A DNA stretch of 64,000 nt from the NCBI RefSeq assembly GCF_001584335.1, contig NZ_LSBB01000017.1:56082-120081 (forward strand). The letters run 5' to 3'. Below are positions 37,571 to 45,930 of this stretch, in pieces (the stretch's first letter is position 1; every line of letters begins with the position of its first letter). The translations under genes and the position numbers were made by a program. The notes beneath the pieces are model-generated. The model was not told the DNA's origin and did no database searches. It saw only the letters and a program-made list of their open reading frames with translations. This DNA comes from Bacillus atrophaeus (GTDB lineage Bacteria; Bacillota; Bacilli; Bacillales; Bacillaceae).

Positions 37571-38572
37571 ATGCTCTTTCGAAAGACGTATTTTAAAGTT
37601 CTGGTTTTGATTAGTCTTCTTATTTTGTTATTGGCAGTAAACTGTGCGAGTGTCGTGTATGGATATACAGATACATCATGGGGATTGGTCTATCAAGCGT
37701 TTACATCTTTTGATGGATCAAACGAACACTTAATCGTGCAAAATGTAAGGCTGCCGCGCGCCCTCGTAGCCACAGCGGTCGGGGCCTCGCTGGCTGTCGC
37801 CGGAGCTTTAATGCAGGCGCTGACAAAAAATCCGCTCGCTTCTCCGGGGATTTTCGGAATAAACGCGGGGTCTGGATTTTTCGTGGTCGCCGGTTCATTC
37901 TTTCTCCATATCCAATCGCCCCATGCGCTGGGGTGGAGTTCTTTTATCGGCGCAGCCTTTACCGCGGCGATTGTGTATGGAGCTGGCTCATTGGGGAGGG
38001 AAGGGTTAACTCCGGTTAAGCTGACGCTGGCCGGAGCTGCTATGGCGGCGATGTTTTCCTCTCTGACTCAAGGATTGCTCGCTGTGAATGAGCTTGAGCT
38101 TGAACAGGTGCTTTTCTGGCTCACAGGCTCTGTACAGGGACGCAGTCTCCATTTGCTTTTGTTAATGCTGCCTTATGCCGCTGTTGCGCTGATCATCAGT
38201 TTCTTCCTCGGACAAAAAATAAATCTGCTGTCAATGGGAGAAGACGTAGCCAAGGGCCTTGGGCAAAAAACGGGTCTGTTAAAATTAGTTATGGCGATAT
38301 GTATCGTTCTGCTTGCCGGTTCGGCAGTTGCGATCGCCGGGCCGATTTCATTCATCGGGATTATCATTCCTCACTTTGCCCGGTTTGTCATCGGAAATGA
38401 CTACCGCTGGATTTTGCCTTTTAGCGCTGTGCTGGGCGCGATCCTGCTTGTGACCGCAGATATTGGCGCGCGCTATATTATTATGCCGCAGGAAGTTCCG
38501 GTCGGTGTAATGACGGCGATTATCGGAATGCCGATCTTTGTTTATATTGCAAGAAGGGGGAAGACTATATGA
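37571..38572 (+). CDS. yfiZ: Siderophore ABC permease
   Basis: A 333-residue FecCD-type permease with about nine to ten helices. Family motifs are VRLPRALVATAVGASLAVAGALMQALTKNPLASPGIFGINAG and the ATPase-contact GPISFIGIIIPHFARFVIGNDYR (both cited by their cores). It overlaps yfhA by four bases (ATGA), so the two subunits are made together. It works with YfiY outside and an ATPase encoded elsewhere (YusV in B. subtilis). Confidence 0.92.
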   Translation: MLFRKTYFKVLVLISLLILLLAVNCASVVYGYTDTSWGLVYQAFTSFDGSNEHLIVQNVRLPRALVATAVGASLAVAGALMQALTKNPLASPGIFGINAGSGFFVVAGSFFLHIQSPHALGWSSFIGAAFTAAIVYGAGSLGREGLTPVKLTLAGAAMAAMFSSLTQGLLAVNELELEQVLFWLTGSVQGRSLHLLLLMLPYAAVALIISFFLGQKINLLSMGEDVAKGLGQKTGLLKLVMAICIVLLAGSAVAIAGPISFIGIIIPHFARFVIGNDYRWILPFSAVLGAILLVTADIGARYIIMPQEVPVGVMTAIIGMPIFVYIARRGKTI

Positions 38573-39624
38573 AACAGATTCGGACGTTTCGCTTCGGCAG
38601 CGGAAAAGTCATGACGGCAGCCGAAAAAAAAGCCTTGTTCGTCTTCTTGATCTTACTCATCTTGACGGCGGCAACACTGTTGATAAGCGCCGGTCTCGGC
38701 CAGCGGTTTATTTCCCCGTGGCAAGTGGCAAAGACGCTGTTTGGGGCAGGCACAACGCTCGATGAAATGATTGTGCAGTCATTCCGTATGCCAAGGATTT
38801 TGGTCGCTTTAGTAGCGGGGATCTGTTTGGCTGTTGCCGGCGCGATTTTGCAAGGTCTGGTCCGCAATCCATTGGCTTCTCCTGATATTATCGGAATAAC
38901 AGGCGGCGCCGCTGTGGCGGTTATGCTTTTTCTCTTGCTCTTTTCAGACAGCAATGATTCGCTGACGGTCAGTCTGTCCTGGCTTCCCGTCGCCGCCTTT
39001 ATCGGCGCCGCGCTCGTAGGGCTCATCATTTACGTATTAGCCTACAAAAACGGCGCCTCGACCTTCCGTCTCGTGTTGATCGGCATAGGATTTTCCATGT
39101 GCGCGCAGGCGATGACGACACTGCTGATGATTAAAGGTCCTATCTACAGGGCGTCTCAAGCCAATGTTTACATTACAGGCTCTGTGTACGGGTCAAACTG
39201 GCAGCATGTGAAAGTGGCTGCGGCATTTTCAATTGTACTCTTAGTGATTTGTTTTGTTTCGCTTAAAAATATGAATATACAAGGGCTTGGTGAGGATGTG
39301 GCTGCTGGTGCGGGAAGCTCTGTTCAGCGAAACCGTTTTTTTCTGCTGCTGTTAAGTACCGCCTTAACCGGCTGTGCGGTTTCTGTTGCGGGCACCCTCG
39401 GTTTCGTAGGTTTAATGGCGCCCCACATTGCAAGGCGGCTTGTCGGTTCGTCGTTTGGCGCGCTCTTGCCTGTATCTGCACTGATCGGCGGTTTGCTTGT
39501 CTTGCTGGCTGACATTGTCGGGAGAACGTTCTTTTCCCCGGTGGAAGTCCCGGCTGGCGTCTTCACAGCCGCGATCGGCGCACCTTACTTCATTTATCTG
39601 TTATATAAAACAAGAAATAACTGA
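38569..39624 (+). CDS. yfhA: Siderophore ABC permease
   Basis: A 351-residue FecCD-type permease, the partner of YfiZ. It has the motif FRMPRILVALVAGICLAVAG followed by the LQGLVRNPLASPDIIG signature, and the ATPase-contact loop GTLGFVGLMAPHIARRLVG. The start ATG at 38569 overlaps the yfiZ stop and follows AAGGGGG. Its N-terminus has about 30 additional basic residues before the first helix. A perfect hairpin terminator follows, so the operon ends here. Confidence 0.92.
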   Translation: MKQIRTFRFGSGKVMTAAEKKALFVFLILLILTAATLLISAGLGQRFISPWQVAKTLFGAGTTLDEMIVQSFRMPRILVALVAGICLAVAGAILQGLVRNPLASPDIIGITGGAAVAVMLFLLLFSDSNDSLTVSLSWLPVAAFIGAALVGLIIYVLAYKNGASTFRLVLIGIGFSMCAQAMTTLLMIKGPIYRASQANVYITGSVYGSNWQHVKVAAAFSIVLLVICFVSLKNMNIQGLGEDVAAGAGSSVQRNRFFLLLLSTALTGCAVSVAGTLGFVGLMAPHIARRLVGSSFGALLPVSALIGGLLVLLADIVGRTFFSPVEVPAGVFTAAIGAPYFIYLLYKTRNN

Positions 39625-39628
39625 TGCA

Positions 39629-39662
39629 GAAAACTCATTTTCAGAAGAAAATGAGTTTTTTG
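39629..39662 (+). terminator. Terminator after yfhA
   Basis: Perfect 13-base inverted repeat AAAACTCATTTTC/GAAAATGAGTTTT with a four-base loop, then T run. Confidence 0.9.
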
Positions 39663-39740
39663 TTTTAAAATACTAAATATTCTCATTTCTTGTTTGTTAT
39701 ACTAAAACGTGACAATGAAAGCAGAAAGGGATGGCTTGAC

Positions 39741-40622
39741 ATGAGAGAGGCAAAGGTATTGAAATATGAAGCATTTGCGAGCGAACCTAACCAAGGAAAT
39801 CCGGCGGGAATTGTGTTTGACGGAGACAGCTATTCAGAAGATGATATGCAAAAAATTGCTGAATTGACAGGTTATTCGGAAACCTCCTTTCTATTGAAAA
39901 GCGATTCGGCCGATTTAGAAATCCGCTATTTTACACCTGGACACGAAATGGACTTATGCGGACATGCAACCGTCGCCTCATTATTTGCATTGTGCGAAAA
40001 AGGCGGTCTTGAAAAGGGGAAGACATATAACATACAAACGAAAGCCGGCATTTTGCCTGTGGAGATTTCAGAAAGGGAGGGGCGTATCCATATTACCCTT
40101 GAACAGGCTTCTCCCCAATTTAAAGCTTTTACAGGAGATAAAGAAAAGCTGGCGGCCTCTCTTGGCTTAACAATCAGCGATTTTCATGACAAACTGCCGA
40201 TTGTTTATGGCAATACGGGGATCTGGACGACAATTGTTCCGTTAAAAACCTTAGATGCTTCAAAAAGAATAAGGCCTAACAACAATCAATTCCCAGACGT
40301 TTTAATTGATCTTCCCAAAGCTTCCGTCCATCCGTTTACGTTTGAAACGATTCATCCCGATTGCGATCTGCACGGCCGCCATTTCTCCTCGCCTTATTCG
40401 GGAACAACGGAAGATCCCGTAACCGGCACAGCTTCCGGCGTGATGGCTGCCTATATGAAAACATACGGTCATGCGGATCAGCAGGTTTTCACAATTGAAC
40501 AAGGACAAGAGATGGGGAAAGACGGAAAAGTTGAAATTGCTGTCCTTGAAGAAAACCAAGAAATGAAAATAAAAATGACAGGAACCGCCGTATATGCGGA
40601 AACCCTGATACTTAACATCTGA
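39741..40622 (+). CDS. yfhB: PhzF-family isomerase/epimerase-like protein
   Basis: A 293-residue protein of the PhzF family (diaminopimelate epimerase fold, two similar halves). Signatures are AFASEPNQGNPAGIV at the N-terminus, GHATVAS in the middle, and EDPVTGTASGVMAAY in the second half. The family includes isomerases, but the reaction of this member is not known. The ATG at 39741 follows AAAGGGATGG; the start at 39690 has no ribosome site and would give 17 extra unrelated residues. It sits alone between the siderophore operon and yfhC. Confidence 0.85.
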   Translation: MREAKVLKYEAFASEPNQGNPAGIVFDGDSYSEDDMQKIAELTGYSETSFLLKSDSADLEIRYFTPGHEMDLCGHATVASLFALCEKGGLEKGKTYNIQTKAGILPVEISEREGRIHITLEQASPQFKAFTGDKEKLAASLGLTISDFHDKLPIVYGNTGIWTTIVPLKTLDASKRIRPNNNQFPDVLIDLPKASVHPFTFETIHPDCDLHGRHFSSPYSGTTEDPVTGTASGVMAAYMKTYGHADQQVFTIEQGQEMGKDGKVEIAVLEENQEMKIKMTGTAVYAETLILNI

Positions 40623-40628
40623 TTTTAG

Positions 40629-40679
40629 TTTACAAAAGGCATTCCTTTCCGTTATCATTACTAATGATAATCATTTTCA
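40629..40679 (+). promoter_or_regulatory. yfhC promoter with strong Fur box
   Basis: TTTACA (40629-40634), 18 bases, TATCAT (40653-40658). Just downstream, TGATAAT-C-ATTTTCA (40665-40679) matches 13 of 14 positions of the 7-1-7 Fur consensus, and a second overlapping half-site (TTATCATTA) lies before it. Iron repression of yfhC is known in B. subtilis. Confidence 0.85.
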
Positions 40680-40702
40680 ATTGTATAGGAAGGTGAATCG
40701 GC

Positions 40703-41286
40703 ATGCCTCACACCGAACAAATAAATCAACATTCATCCATTCGAGATATTATCCGAAATAGAAGATCAATCAGAAAATTCAAAGCTGAACCAGTTGCTTC
40801 AGATATCATGCTGGAGATGCTTGATTCCGCTGTATATGCGCCAAACCACAGACTGACGGAGCCGTGGAGATTTATTTACGTCTCAAGCGAAACAGGTAAA
40901 AAAATCTGGCAAATCAGTATATATCTTTTTTCAAACGAACAAAACCCGACCTGACAGAAGAAAAGGTGCAAAATGTGAAAAACACGCTGAGCGGTGTGCC
41001 CGGTTTTCTTCTTGTTGTATGTAAAGTGGATGAAAATGAAAGAGCAAAAGATGACGACTTTGCAGCTGTCAGCTGCCTCATCCAAAATCTTCAGCTCCTT
41101 GCCTGGGAAAAAGGGATCGGCATGGTGTGGAAAAGCGGCCCAATCCTTTACGATAAAGAGATGCACAAGGCTTTCGGGTTGAAGGACGACGAACGCTTTG
41201 CCGCTATCATCCAAACCGGCTATCCTGATGAAATGCCGAAAGTCAAAGACCGCACACCTGTGCGCGAGCGGTTTACTGAACTGTAA
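40703..41286 (+). pseudogene. yfhC: Nitroreductase-family gene with a frameshift
   Basis: Two frames together encode an intact nitroreductase-fold FMN protein. The first (40703-40954) carries RNRRSIRKFKAEPV and APNHRLTEPWRF; then an A7 run at 40898-40904 changes frame and a stop follows at 40952. With one extra A the reading continues as KKNLANQYISFFKRTKPD into the second frame (LLAWEKGIGMVWKSG, AIIQTGYPDE) to 41286, giving about 194 residues, the length of B. subtilis YfhC. Only one base is missing and the rest is well conserved, so this is a recent mutation, phase variation at the A run, or a sequence error. The Fur-boxed promoter is intact. Confidence 0.9.
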
Positions 41287-41319
41287 AAAAACCCCGTCTT
41301 CAGAAGAGACGGGGTTTTT
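41285..41319. terminator. Bidirectional terminator between yfhC and yfhD
   Basis: AAAAACCCCGTCT/AGACGGGGTTTTT perfect hairpin between convergent genes. Confidence 0.9.
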
Positions 41320-41324
41320 GCCGG

Positions 41325-41516
41325 TTAACGGTTTTTATTTTTCGCCCGGTTGTCAGCGGCTTTCATACGCGCTTGTGCTTCACGGTCTGCTGAATCAGCA
41401 AGCTCGCTTGAGTATTCCTCATATACGCCGTCAGCTTCACGTTTATATGCGTCAGGAACTTGAGGAAGTTTTTGTTTGTTTTTATCACGGTTTTTGTGGA
41501 TATGATTTCTGCCCAT
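41325..41516 (-). CDS. yfhD: Small hydrophilic protein YfhD
   Basis: A 63-residue, highly charged protein with no membrane segment, matching B. subtilis YfhD in size, start (MGRNHIHKNRDKNKQKLPQVPDA by its core) and place. Its function is not known; the composition is like other small Bacillus proteins made late in growth or in spores. The ribosome site is GGGGGA, just before the ATG. It is convergent with yfhC. Confidence 0.8.
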   Translation of the reverse strand: MGRNHIHKNRDKNKQKLPQVPDAYKREADGVYEEYSSELADSADREAQARMKAADNRAKNKNR

Positions 41517-41593
41517 TACACATTCCCCCTGAAAAAAGTGATATCAAACAAACATAGTATCTGCCGCTGACGCGTTTCTATTCAAAGCAAAGT

Positions 41594-41704
41594 TTATTTG
41601 CGTTTGGCAGCTTTTTCTGCTTTTTTAAATTCGCCGGAATAAAGTACTTCCTGCATTTTTTTCAGATTCGCTCCCTGCTGATGTTTCTCCCGCTTCTTTT
41701 CCAT
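41594..41704 (-). CDS. yfhE: 36-residue protein YfhE
   Basis: A 36-codon gene (MEKKREKHQQGANLKKMQEV, then LYSGEFKKAEKAAKRK) with an ATG at 41704 eight bases after a good AGGAGGG ribosome site. Very basic, helical, no membrane segment. Size, sequence type and position match YfhE of B. subtilis, a protein of unknown function. It is too short for usual ORF cut-offs but is supported by its ribosome site and conserved place between yfhD and yfhF. Confidence 0.8.
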   Translation of the reverse strand: MEKKREKHQQGANLKKMQEVLYSGEFKKAEKAAKRK

Positions 41705-41762
41705 AAAAGACCCTCCTTTATGATAAACAGTGTATTCTTAGGGTGATGCATTCCTGCTAATT

Positions 41763-42674
41763 TTATACAGCGTTCCGGTTCTTTAATAGATGGGAGAGTG
41801 CAAAGCCGAGATCTGAATAGGTGTAACGGAACCCCTCTACAATGGCTTTTTTAGGCAGAGCGCGCTGTCCTTTCACAATAAGCAGGCTCATTTCGCCCAG
41901 TGCTTTTGTTAAAAAGAATTCCGGCACGGGAAGCCAGTGCGGACGGTGTTTGATGCGTGCGATCGCTTTGCCGAACTGTTTCATTTCGACAGGATTTGGT
42001 GATGTTACATTGACTGGGCCGGATACGCTGTCGTGTTCGATCGCGAAGGAAATCAAGTCGGCCGCATCGCCCACATGGACCCATGACAGCCATTGATCCC
42101 CTGAACCGATCGTCCCTCCGGCGAACAGCTTGTATGGCAGCACCATCAGGGGCAGGGCGCCTTTTTCTCCAAGCATGACGCCGAATCTTGCATAAACGGT
42201 GCGAATGCCGAGCGCTTCGATCCTTTGTCCTTCGCGCTCCCATACATGCGCCGTATGGCTGAGAAAGTCTTCATTTGATGTGGGGGAATCCTCAGTAAAG
42301 GACTCGGTGCCGCTCGTACCGTAAATGCCGACAGCACTCGCCTGAATGAGGACGTCCGGTTTGTCCGTTTGTTTATGAATAAGCCTTCTCACTTCTCTCG
42401 TTGAATCAACGCGGCTGGAGAGAATCTGCTGTTTTGTATCTTCCGTCCAGCGGCCAAAAATGGATTGTCCCGCGAGATTCACCCAGGCGTCAATATGGGG
42501 AAGCTCTTGTTCAGGCGCAGCATCCTCAGTCAGCCATTGAACATACGTGATATTTTTTTGTTCAGTTTCTTTCGGTTTTCTTGATAGAATATAGACATGG
42601 TGTCCCTGCCGGGTGAAAACACCTGTCAGATGCTGACCGAGAAATCCGGTGCCGCCCGTCATCGCAATATTCAT
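41763..42674 (-). CDS. yfhF: SDR-type nucleotide-sugar epimerase-like protein
   Basis: A 303-residue extended short-chain dehydrogenase of the TIGR01777 (YfcH/SulA-like) family. It has the N-terminal NAD(P) motif GGTGFLGQHL, VNLAGQSIFGRW, and ASAVGIYGTSG, plus a C-terminal DUF1731 region. The catalytic Tyr-x3-Lys of classical SDRs is not evident, as usual for this family, and its reaction is unknown. ATG 42674 follows GAGGAGAG with proper spacing; ATG 42680 is too close to it. It is divergent from recX, with 90 bases between them. Confidence 0.88.
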   Translation of the reverse strand: MNIAMTGGTGFLGQHLTGVFTRQGHHVYILSRKPKETEQKNITYVQWLTEDAAPEQELPHIDAWVNLAGQSIFGRWTEDTKQQILSSRVDSTREVRRLIHKQTDKPDVLIQASAVGIYGTSGTESFTEDSPTSNEDFLSHTAHVWEREGQRIEALGIRTVYARFGVMLGEKGALPLMVLPYKLFAGGTIGSGDQWLSWVHVGDAADLISFAIEHDSVSGPVNVTSPNPVEMKQFGKAIARIKHRPHWLPVPEFFLTKALGEMSLLIVKGQRALPKKAIVEGFRYTYSDLGFALSHLLKNRNAV

Positions 42675-42764
42675 AAACATCTCTCCTCATGATTCTGATA
42701 GTTATACTTTACCTCATTTTAATAAAAGAAAACGCCTGACACGGGCGCAAGAAGGGAGATCGGC

Positions 42765-43556
42765 ATGCCGTTTATCACGAAAATCACAACGCAGAAAAAA
42801 ACGACCGAGCGCTTTAACATTTTTCTCGATAATAAATATGCTTTCAGTGTGGATGCGGACGTACTCGTCAAATTCGACCTGAAAAAAGGAAAAGAACTCG
42901 ACGACCTTGATATCGTTGAGATTCAATACGGGGATGAAGTAAAGAAAGGCTTTAACCGTGCGCTTGAATTTTTATCATACCGGATGCGCTCAACAAAAGA
43001 GGTAACGGACCATTTAAAGAAGAAAGAAATATCAGATCCGGCCATTACAGAAATCATCCATAAGCTGAATGATTATCGCTATCTGAATGATAAAGAGTTC
43101 GCAGAAGCTTATGCGAGCACACATAAGAAAACAAATGGAAAGGGACCGGACGTTCTTTATAAAGAGTTAAGGTCAAAGGGGATCGACGATGACACGATCA
43201 AAGAGACACTGAGCACATTTTCTTTTGAGGAACAGACAGAAGAGGCGCTGAAGCATATCGGAAAAATCCTGAAAAAAGAAAAAAAGCTCTCTACAAAAGA
43301 AATCAAGCAGCGAGCGCAAATGCTTTTGCAGCGAAAGGGCTTCTCCTTCGACGTCATCACAGCGGCGCTTGAGCAGACCGAGTATGCAAACGATGAAGAT
43401 ACAGAAAGGGAAGCGTTACGGCAGCACGCTGAAAAGGCGCTAAGAAAATACCGATATGACGGCTCCTACGAGAGCAAGATGAAGGTAAAACAATATTTAT
43501 TCAGAAAAGGATTCTCACTGGATATGATAGACCAATTTCTGCAGGAAGAGGAGTAA
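42765..43556 (+). CDS. recX: RecA regulator RecX
   Basis: A 263-residue RecX protein with tandem three-helix repeats. Visible family motifs are ALEFLSYRMRSTKEVTDHLKKK, LNDYRYLNDKEFAEAYA and RSKGIDDDTIKETL, with a repeated copy (YLFRKGFSLDMIDQFL) at the C-terminus. RecX binds RecA filaments and modulates recombination and the SOS response. It has a GGGAG ribosome site and is followed seven bases later by yfhH, so the two form an operon. Confidence 0.92.
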   Translation: MPFITKITTQKKTTERFNIFLDNKYAFSVDADVLVKFDLKKGKELDDLDIVEIQYGDEVKKGFNRALEFLSYRMRSTKEVTDHLKKKEISDPAITEIIHKLNDYRYLNDKEFAEAYASTHKKTNGKGPDVLYKELRSKGIDDDTIKETLSTFSFEEQTEEALKHIGKILKKEKKLSTKEIKQRAQMLLQRKGFSFDVITAALEQTEYANDEDTEREALRQHAEKALRKYRYDGSYESKMKVKQYLFRKGFSLDMIDQFLQEEE

Positions 43557-43563
43557 TTACAGA

Positions 43564-43890
43564 ATGGACAAACGATACAGCCAAATGACTGAGCACGAAT
43601 TGCATACAGAAATTTCCGGACTTTCTGAAAAAGCGAGAAAAGCGGAACAGCTTGGAATCGTAAATGAACTGGCAGTGCTGGAACGGAAAATCACGATGGC
43701 AAAAGCATATTTGCTGAAACCGGAAGACTTTTCACCGGGCGAAAGCTACCAGATAGAAGGCTCAGAGGACGAGTTTCATATCAGCTATTTAAACGGAGTG
43801 TTTGCATGGGGGTTCCGGAAATCTTCTCCCGAACAGGAAGAGGCCCTGCCGATATCTGTCTTAAAAGAAAAAGGTGAAAGAAGAGGCTGA
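43564..43890 (+). CDS. yfhH: YfhH family protein
   Basis: A 108-residue protein: an N-terminal helical hairpin (residues 5-50, SQMTEHELHTEISGLSEKAR) and a small SH3-like beta domain (PGESYQIEGSEDEFHISYLNGVFAWGFR). It belongs to the YfhH/DUF1811 family; a structure is known for relatives but no function that I can name. It follows recX by seven bases and shares its terminator, which overlaps the stop codon. Confidence 0.85.
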   Translation: MDKRYSQMTEHELHTEISGLSEKARKAEQLGIVNELAVLERKITMAKAYLLKPEDFSPGESYQIEGSEDEFHISYLNGVFAWGFRKSSPEQEEALPISVLKEKGERRG

Positions 43891-43911
43891 AAACAGGCCT
43901 CTTCTTTTTTT
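43878..43911 (+). terminator. Terminator of recX-yfhH
   Basis: AAGAAGAGGC/GCCTCTTCTT hairpin with T run, overlapping the yfhH stop. Confidence 0.85.
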
Positions 43912-44024
43912 GAAAAAAAGGCACCAGCACATTAGCTATAATATTTTGGGGAAAAATGATTGAATTCGCCTCTGATATCTTTTAAGATGAAATCTGTTGT
44001 TTTTTAAAAAGGAGGCGATTTGCG

Positions 44025-45224
44025 TTGAGTATCAAAAATAAGCAGGCATCAGTTAAACTGATCATTTTCGTATTAATGATCTGCACCTTTTCGATCGGGT
44101 ATACCGAATATGCTGTGATGGGTATTTTGACGTCGATTGCCGATGACTTTAACATACATGTATCCTCTGCGGGGCTTCTTGTCACCGCGTATGCGGCAAG
44201 CGTCTGTCTGACAGGCCCGCTCGTAACGATTATTTCAGTCAAACTGCCGAGAAAACCTGTGCTTCTCGGATTAATGGGCGTCTTTATCCTGTCTAACCTG
44301 ATCAGCGTGTTAGCGCCTAATTTTGCTGTATTGGCTATTTCGAGAATCTTATCAGCTTCGATACACGGTGCCTTCTTTGCTATCGCAATGGTATTTGCAA
44401 GTGAAATGGTGCCGCCTGAAAAACGTTCAGCCGCCGCCGCATCCATGAACGGCGGTTTAACAGTAGCCTTAATGCTCGGCGTTCCGTTCGGCTCCTACTT
44501 AGGAGATATCATGAATTGGCGATTTGTCTTTGGAATTATTACCATCCTTGGCGCAGTCGGTTTTATCGGACTTATGCTGACTGTTCCGAACCGGAAACCA
44601 AAAGTCATTCCGGTGCTTATGAATGAATGGGGCGTGTTCAAACAAAAGCAAGTGCTGTATTCGTTTGCGATTACGATTCTGGGTTATTCAGGCGTATTTA
44701 TCGCTTATACGTTCATTGAACCGATGCTCAGAAATTCAGCAGGATTCGGCACCGTGGGCATCACGGGCGCTTTATTTGCCTACGGGTTAGGCGGAGTCGC
44801 AGGAAACTTTTTCGCAGGAAAAGTGCCGCTTCATCTGCTGACACGGACGATGATTGGCGTCATGATCGGTTTAATCGGTGTGCTGTCTGTTTTTCCATAC
44901 ATGGCGGTATATCCGGCAGCGGCCATTTTAGCCACGTTCTTATTCGGGGCTTGCGCGTTCGGCACCCCTCCGCTCTTGCAAACAAAGGTAATTTCATCTT
45001 CTAATAGCGGGACAACCATCGCCGCAGCTGTCAGTGTATCTGCGTTTAACCTCGCCAATGCGCTTGGAGCGTGGATCGGCGGAATCATCTTAAGCGGAAC
45101 CGGGTCTTATCACTGGCTGTTTGCCGGCGGAGCGCTGGTGACCGCTCTTGGCCTAGTTCTGTCCACATTCGCGCATTTTTCTGAAAAGAAAAGCATGTAT
45201 CAATATGAAATCAATAAAAGCTAG
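44025..45224 (+). CDS. yfhI: MFS exporter of the sugar/arabinose efflux type
   Basis: A 399-residue MFS protein of the AraJ/YdhP-like group (DHA1) with 12 helices. The N-terminal helix leads into TEYAVMGILTSIADDFNIHVSSAG, a family hallmark. It begins with TTG after AAAGGAGG, which is the only good ribosome site. It stands between recX-yfhH and convergent sspK with its own terminator. Exported substrate unknown. Confidence 0.88.
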   Translation: MSIKNKQASVKLIIFVLMICTFSIGYTEYAVMGILTSIADDFNIHVSSAGLLVTAYAASVCLTGPLVTIISVKLPRKPVLLGLMGVFILSNLISVLAPNFAVLAISRILSASIHGAFFAIAMVFASEMVPPEKRSAAAASMNGGLTVALMLGVPFGSYLGDIMNWRFVFGIITILGAVGFIGLMLTVPNRKPKVIPVLMNEWGVFKQKQVLYSFAITILGYSGVFIAYTFIEPMLRNSAGFGTVGITGALFAYGLGGVAGNFFAGKVPLHLLTRTMIGVMIGLIGVLSVFPYMAVYPAAAILATFLFGACAFGTPPLLQTKVISSSNSGTTIAAAVSVSAFNLANALGAWIGGIILSGTGSYHWLFAGGALVTALGLVLSTFAHFSEKKSMYQYEINKS

Positions 45225-45230
45225 ACACAC

Positions 45231-45262
45231 AAAAACAGCTGCAGACGCCCGCAGCTGTTTTT
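45231..45262. terminator. Bidirectional terminator between yfhI and sspK
   Basis: AAAACAGCTGC/GCAGCTGTTTTT with a seven-base loop between convergent genes. Confidence 0.9.
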
Positions 45263-45264
45263 CC

Positions 45265-45417
45265 TTATTGTTTACCGGATGCTCTCATTCTTTCTTGAGG
45301 ATGCGTATTCGTTGAACCGTCGGGGCGCTTTGAAGCAAAGTCATCCTTCGCTTTCGGTTCGCCTTCAAATTTATTGTTGTTTAAGTTAGGAAAGCCTTTT
45401 GCTTTGTTCCGTACCAT
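45265..45417 (-). CDS. sspK: Small acid-soluble spore protein K
   Basis: A 50-residue spore protein of the SspK family, recognised from [34 protein letters not shown] and [15 protein letters not shown] 45417 follows GGGGG by eight bases and gives the family length; a longer in-frame ORF to 45561 overlaps the yfhJ leader and has no conservation features. Made in the forespore under sigma-G in B. subtilis. Confidence 0.92.
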   Translation of the reverse strand: MVRNKAKGFPNLNNNKFEGEPKAKDDFASKRPDGSTNTHPQERMRASGKQ

Positions 45418-45533
45418 ATCATTACCCCCAGTCAAGATCAAAAAGTTGCGTCTCATCATCTGAAGACGTAAGGTTAGTATATGGAGAACAAGCCGTTTTA
45501 AAGCGTAATTTTTTTCTTGGAAGGAGTTTAACG

Positions 45534-45803
45534 ATGAATACATATATTGAGAAGCTGACAAATTTGCTGCTTGAGAAAAATGAGATGCTCAGCTATATAC
45601 AGGCGAAAACTTGGGTTGAGCTGTTATGGGGGGATTTTGAAGCGACCTATGCCAAAGCAGGACACACTTATAAAGGCGAAGAAATGACGGAGCGGATCGT
45701 AAAAGAATGGATTGACCACTACGGCAGCCAGCTCCACATGTTTCAAAGCGCGCGTGAAGATGTGAATGATTATCTGAATCAAAGCAGAGGACTGCTGCAT
45801 TAA
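45534..45803 (+). CDS. yfhJ: WVELL-domain protein YfhJ
   Basis: An 89-residue helical protein with the [22 protein letters not shown] motif near residue 25, which defines the small WVELL family (YfhJ). Function unknown. The ATG at 45534 is preceded by AAGGAG seven bases away; an ORF back to 45399 overlaps sspK on the other strand and is rejected. It has its own terminator. Confidence 0.85.
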   Translation: MNTYIEKLTNLLLEKNEMLSYIQAKTWVELLWGDFEATYAKAGHTYKGEEMTERIVKEWIDHYGSQLHMFQSAREDVNDYLNQSRGLLH

Positions 45804-45813
45804 ACGAAAAACA

Positions 45814-45845
45814 AAGACCTGCCGGATGTTTCCGGCGGGTCTTTT
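45814..45845 (+). terminator. Terminator after yfhJ
   Basis: AAGACCTGCCGGA/TCCGGCGGGTCTT hairpin (one G-T pair) with T run. Confidence 0.85.
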
Positions 45846-45864
45846 CTTATTTATAAGAAAAGAG

Positions 45865-45891
45865 GTTTAAAACTGAATCAATGGTGGAAAT
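45865..45891 (+). promoter_or_regulatory. Sigma-B-like promoter for yfhK
   Basis: GTTTAA (45865-45870), 15 bases, GGAAAT (45886-45891), 34 bases before the start codon, close to the general-stress sigma-B pattern GTTTAA-N13/15-GGGTAT. By eye only. Confidence 0.55.
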
Positions 45892-45930
45892 ACCTACTAT
45901 ATCTTGTCAATATGCGAGGAGGAACTACAT

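Noticed and set aside
41198..41557. 119-codon plus-strand frame over the end of yfhC and yfhD
   Set aside because: It runs through a strong terminator and opposite yfhD; no ribosome site.
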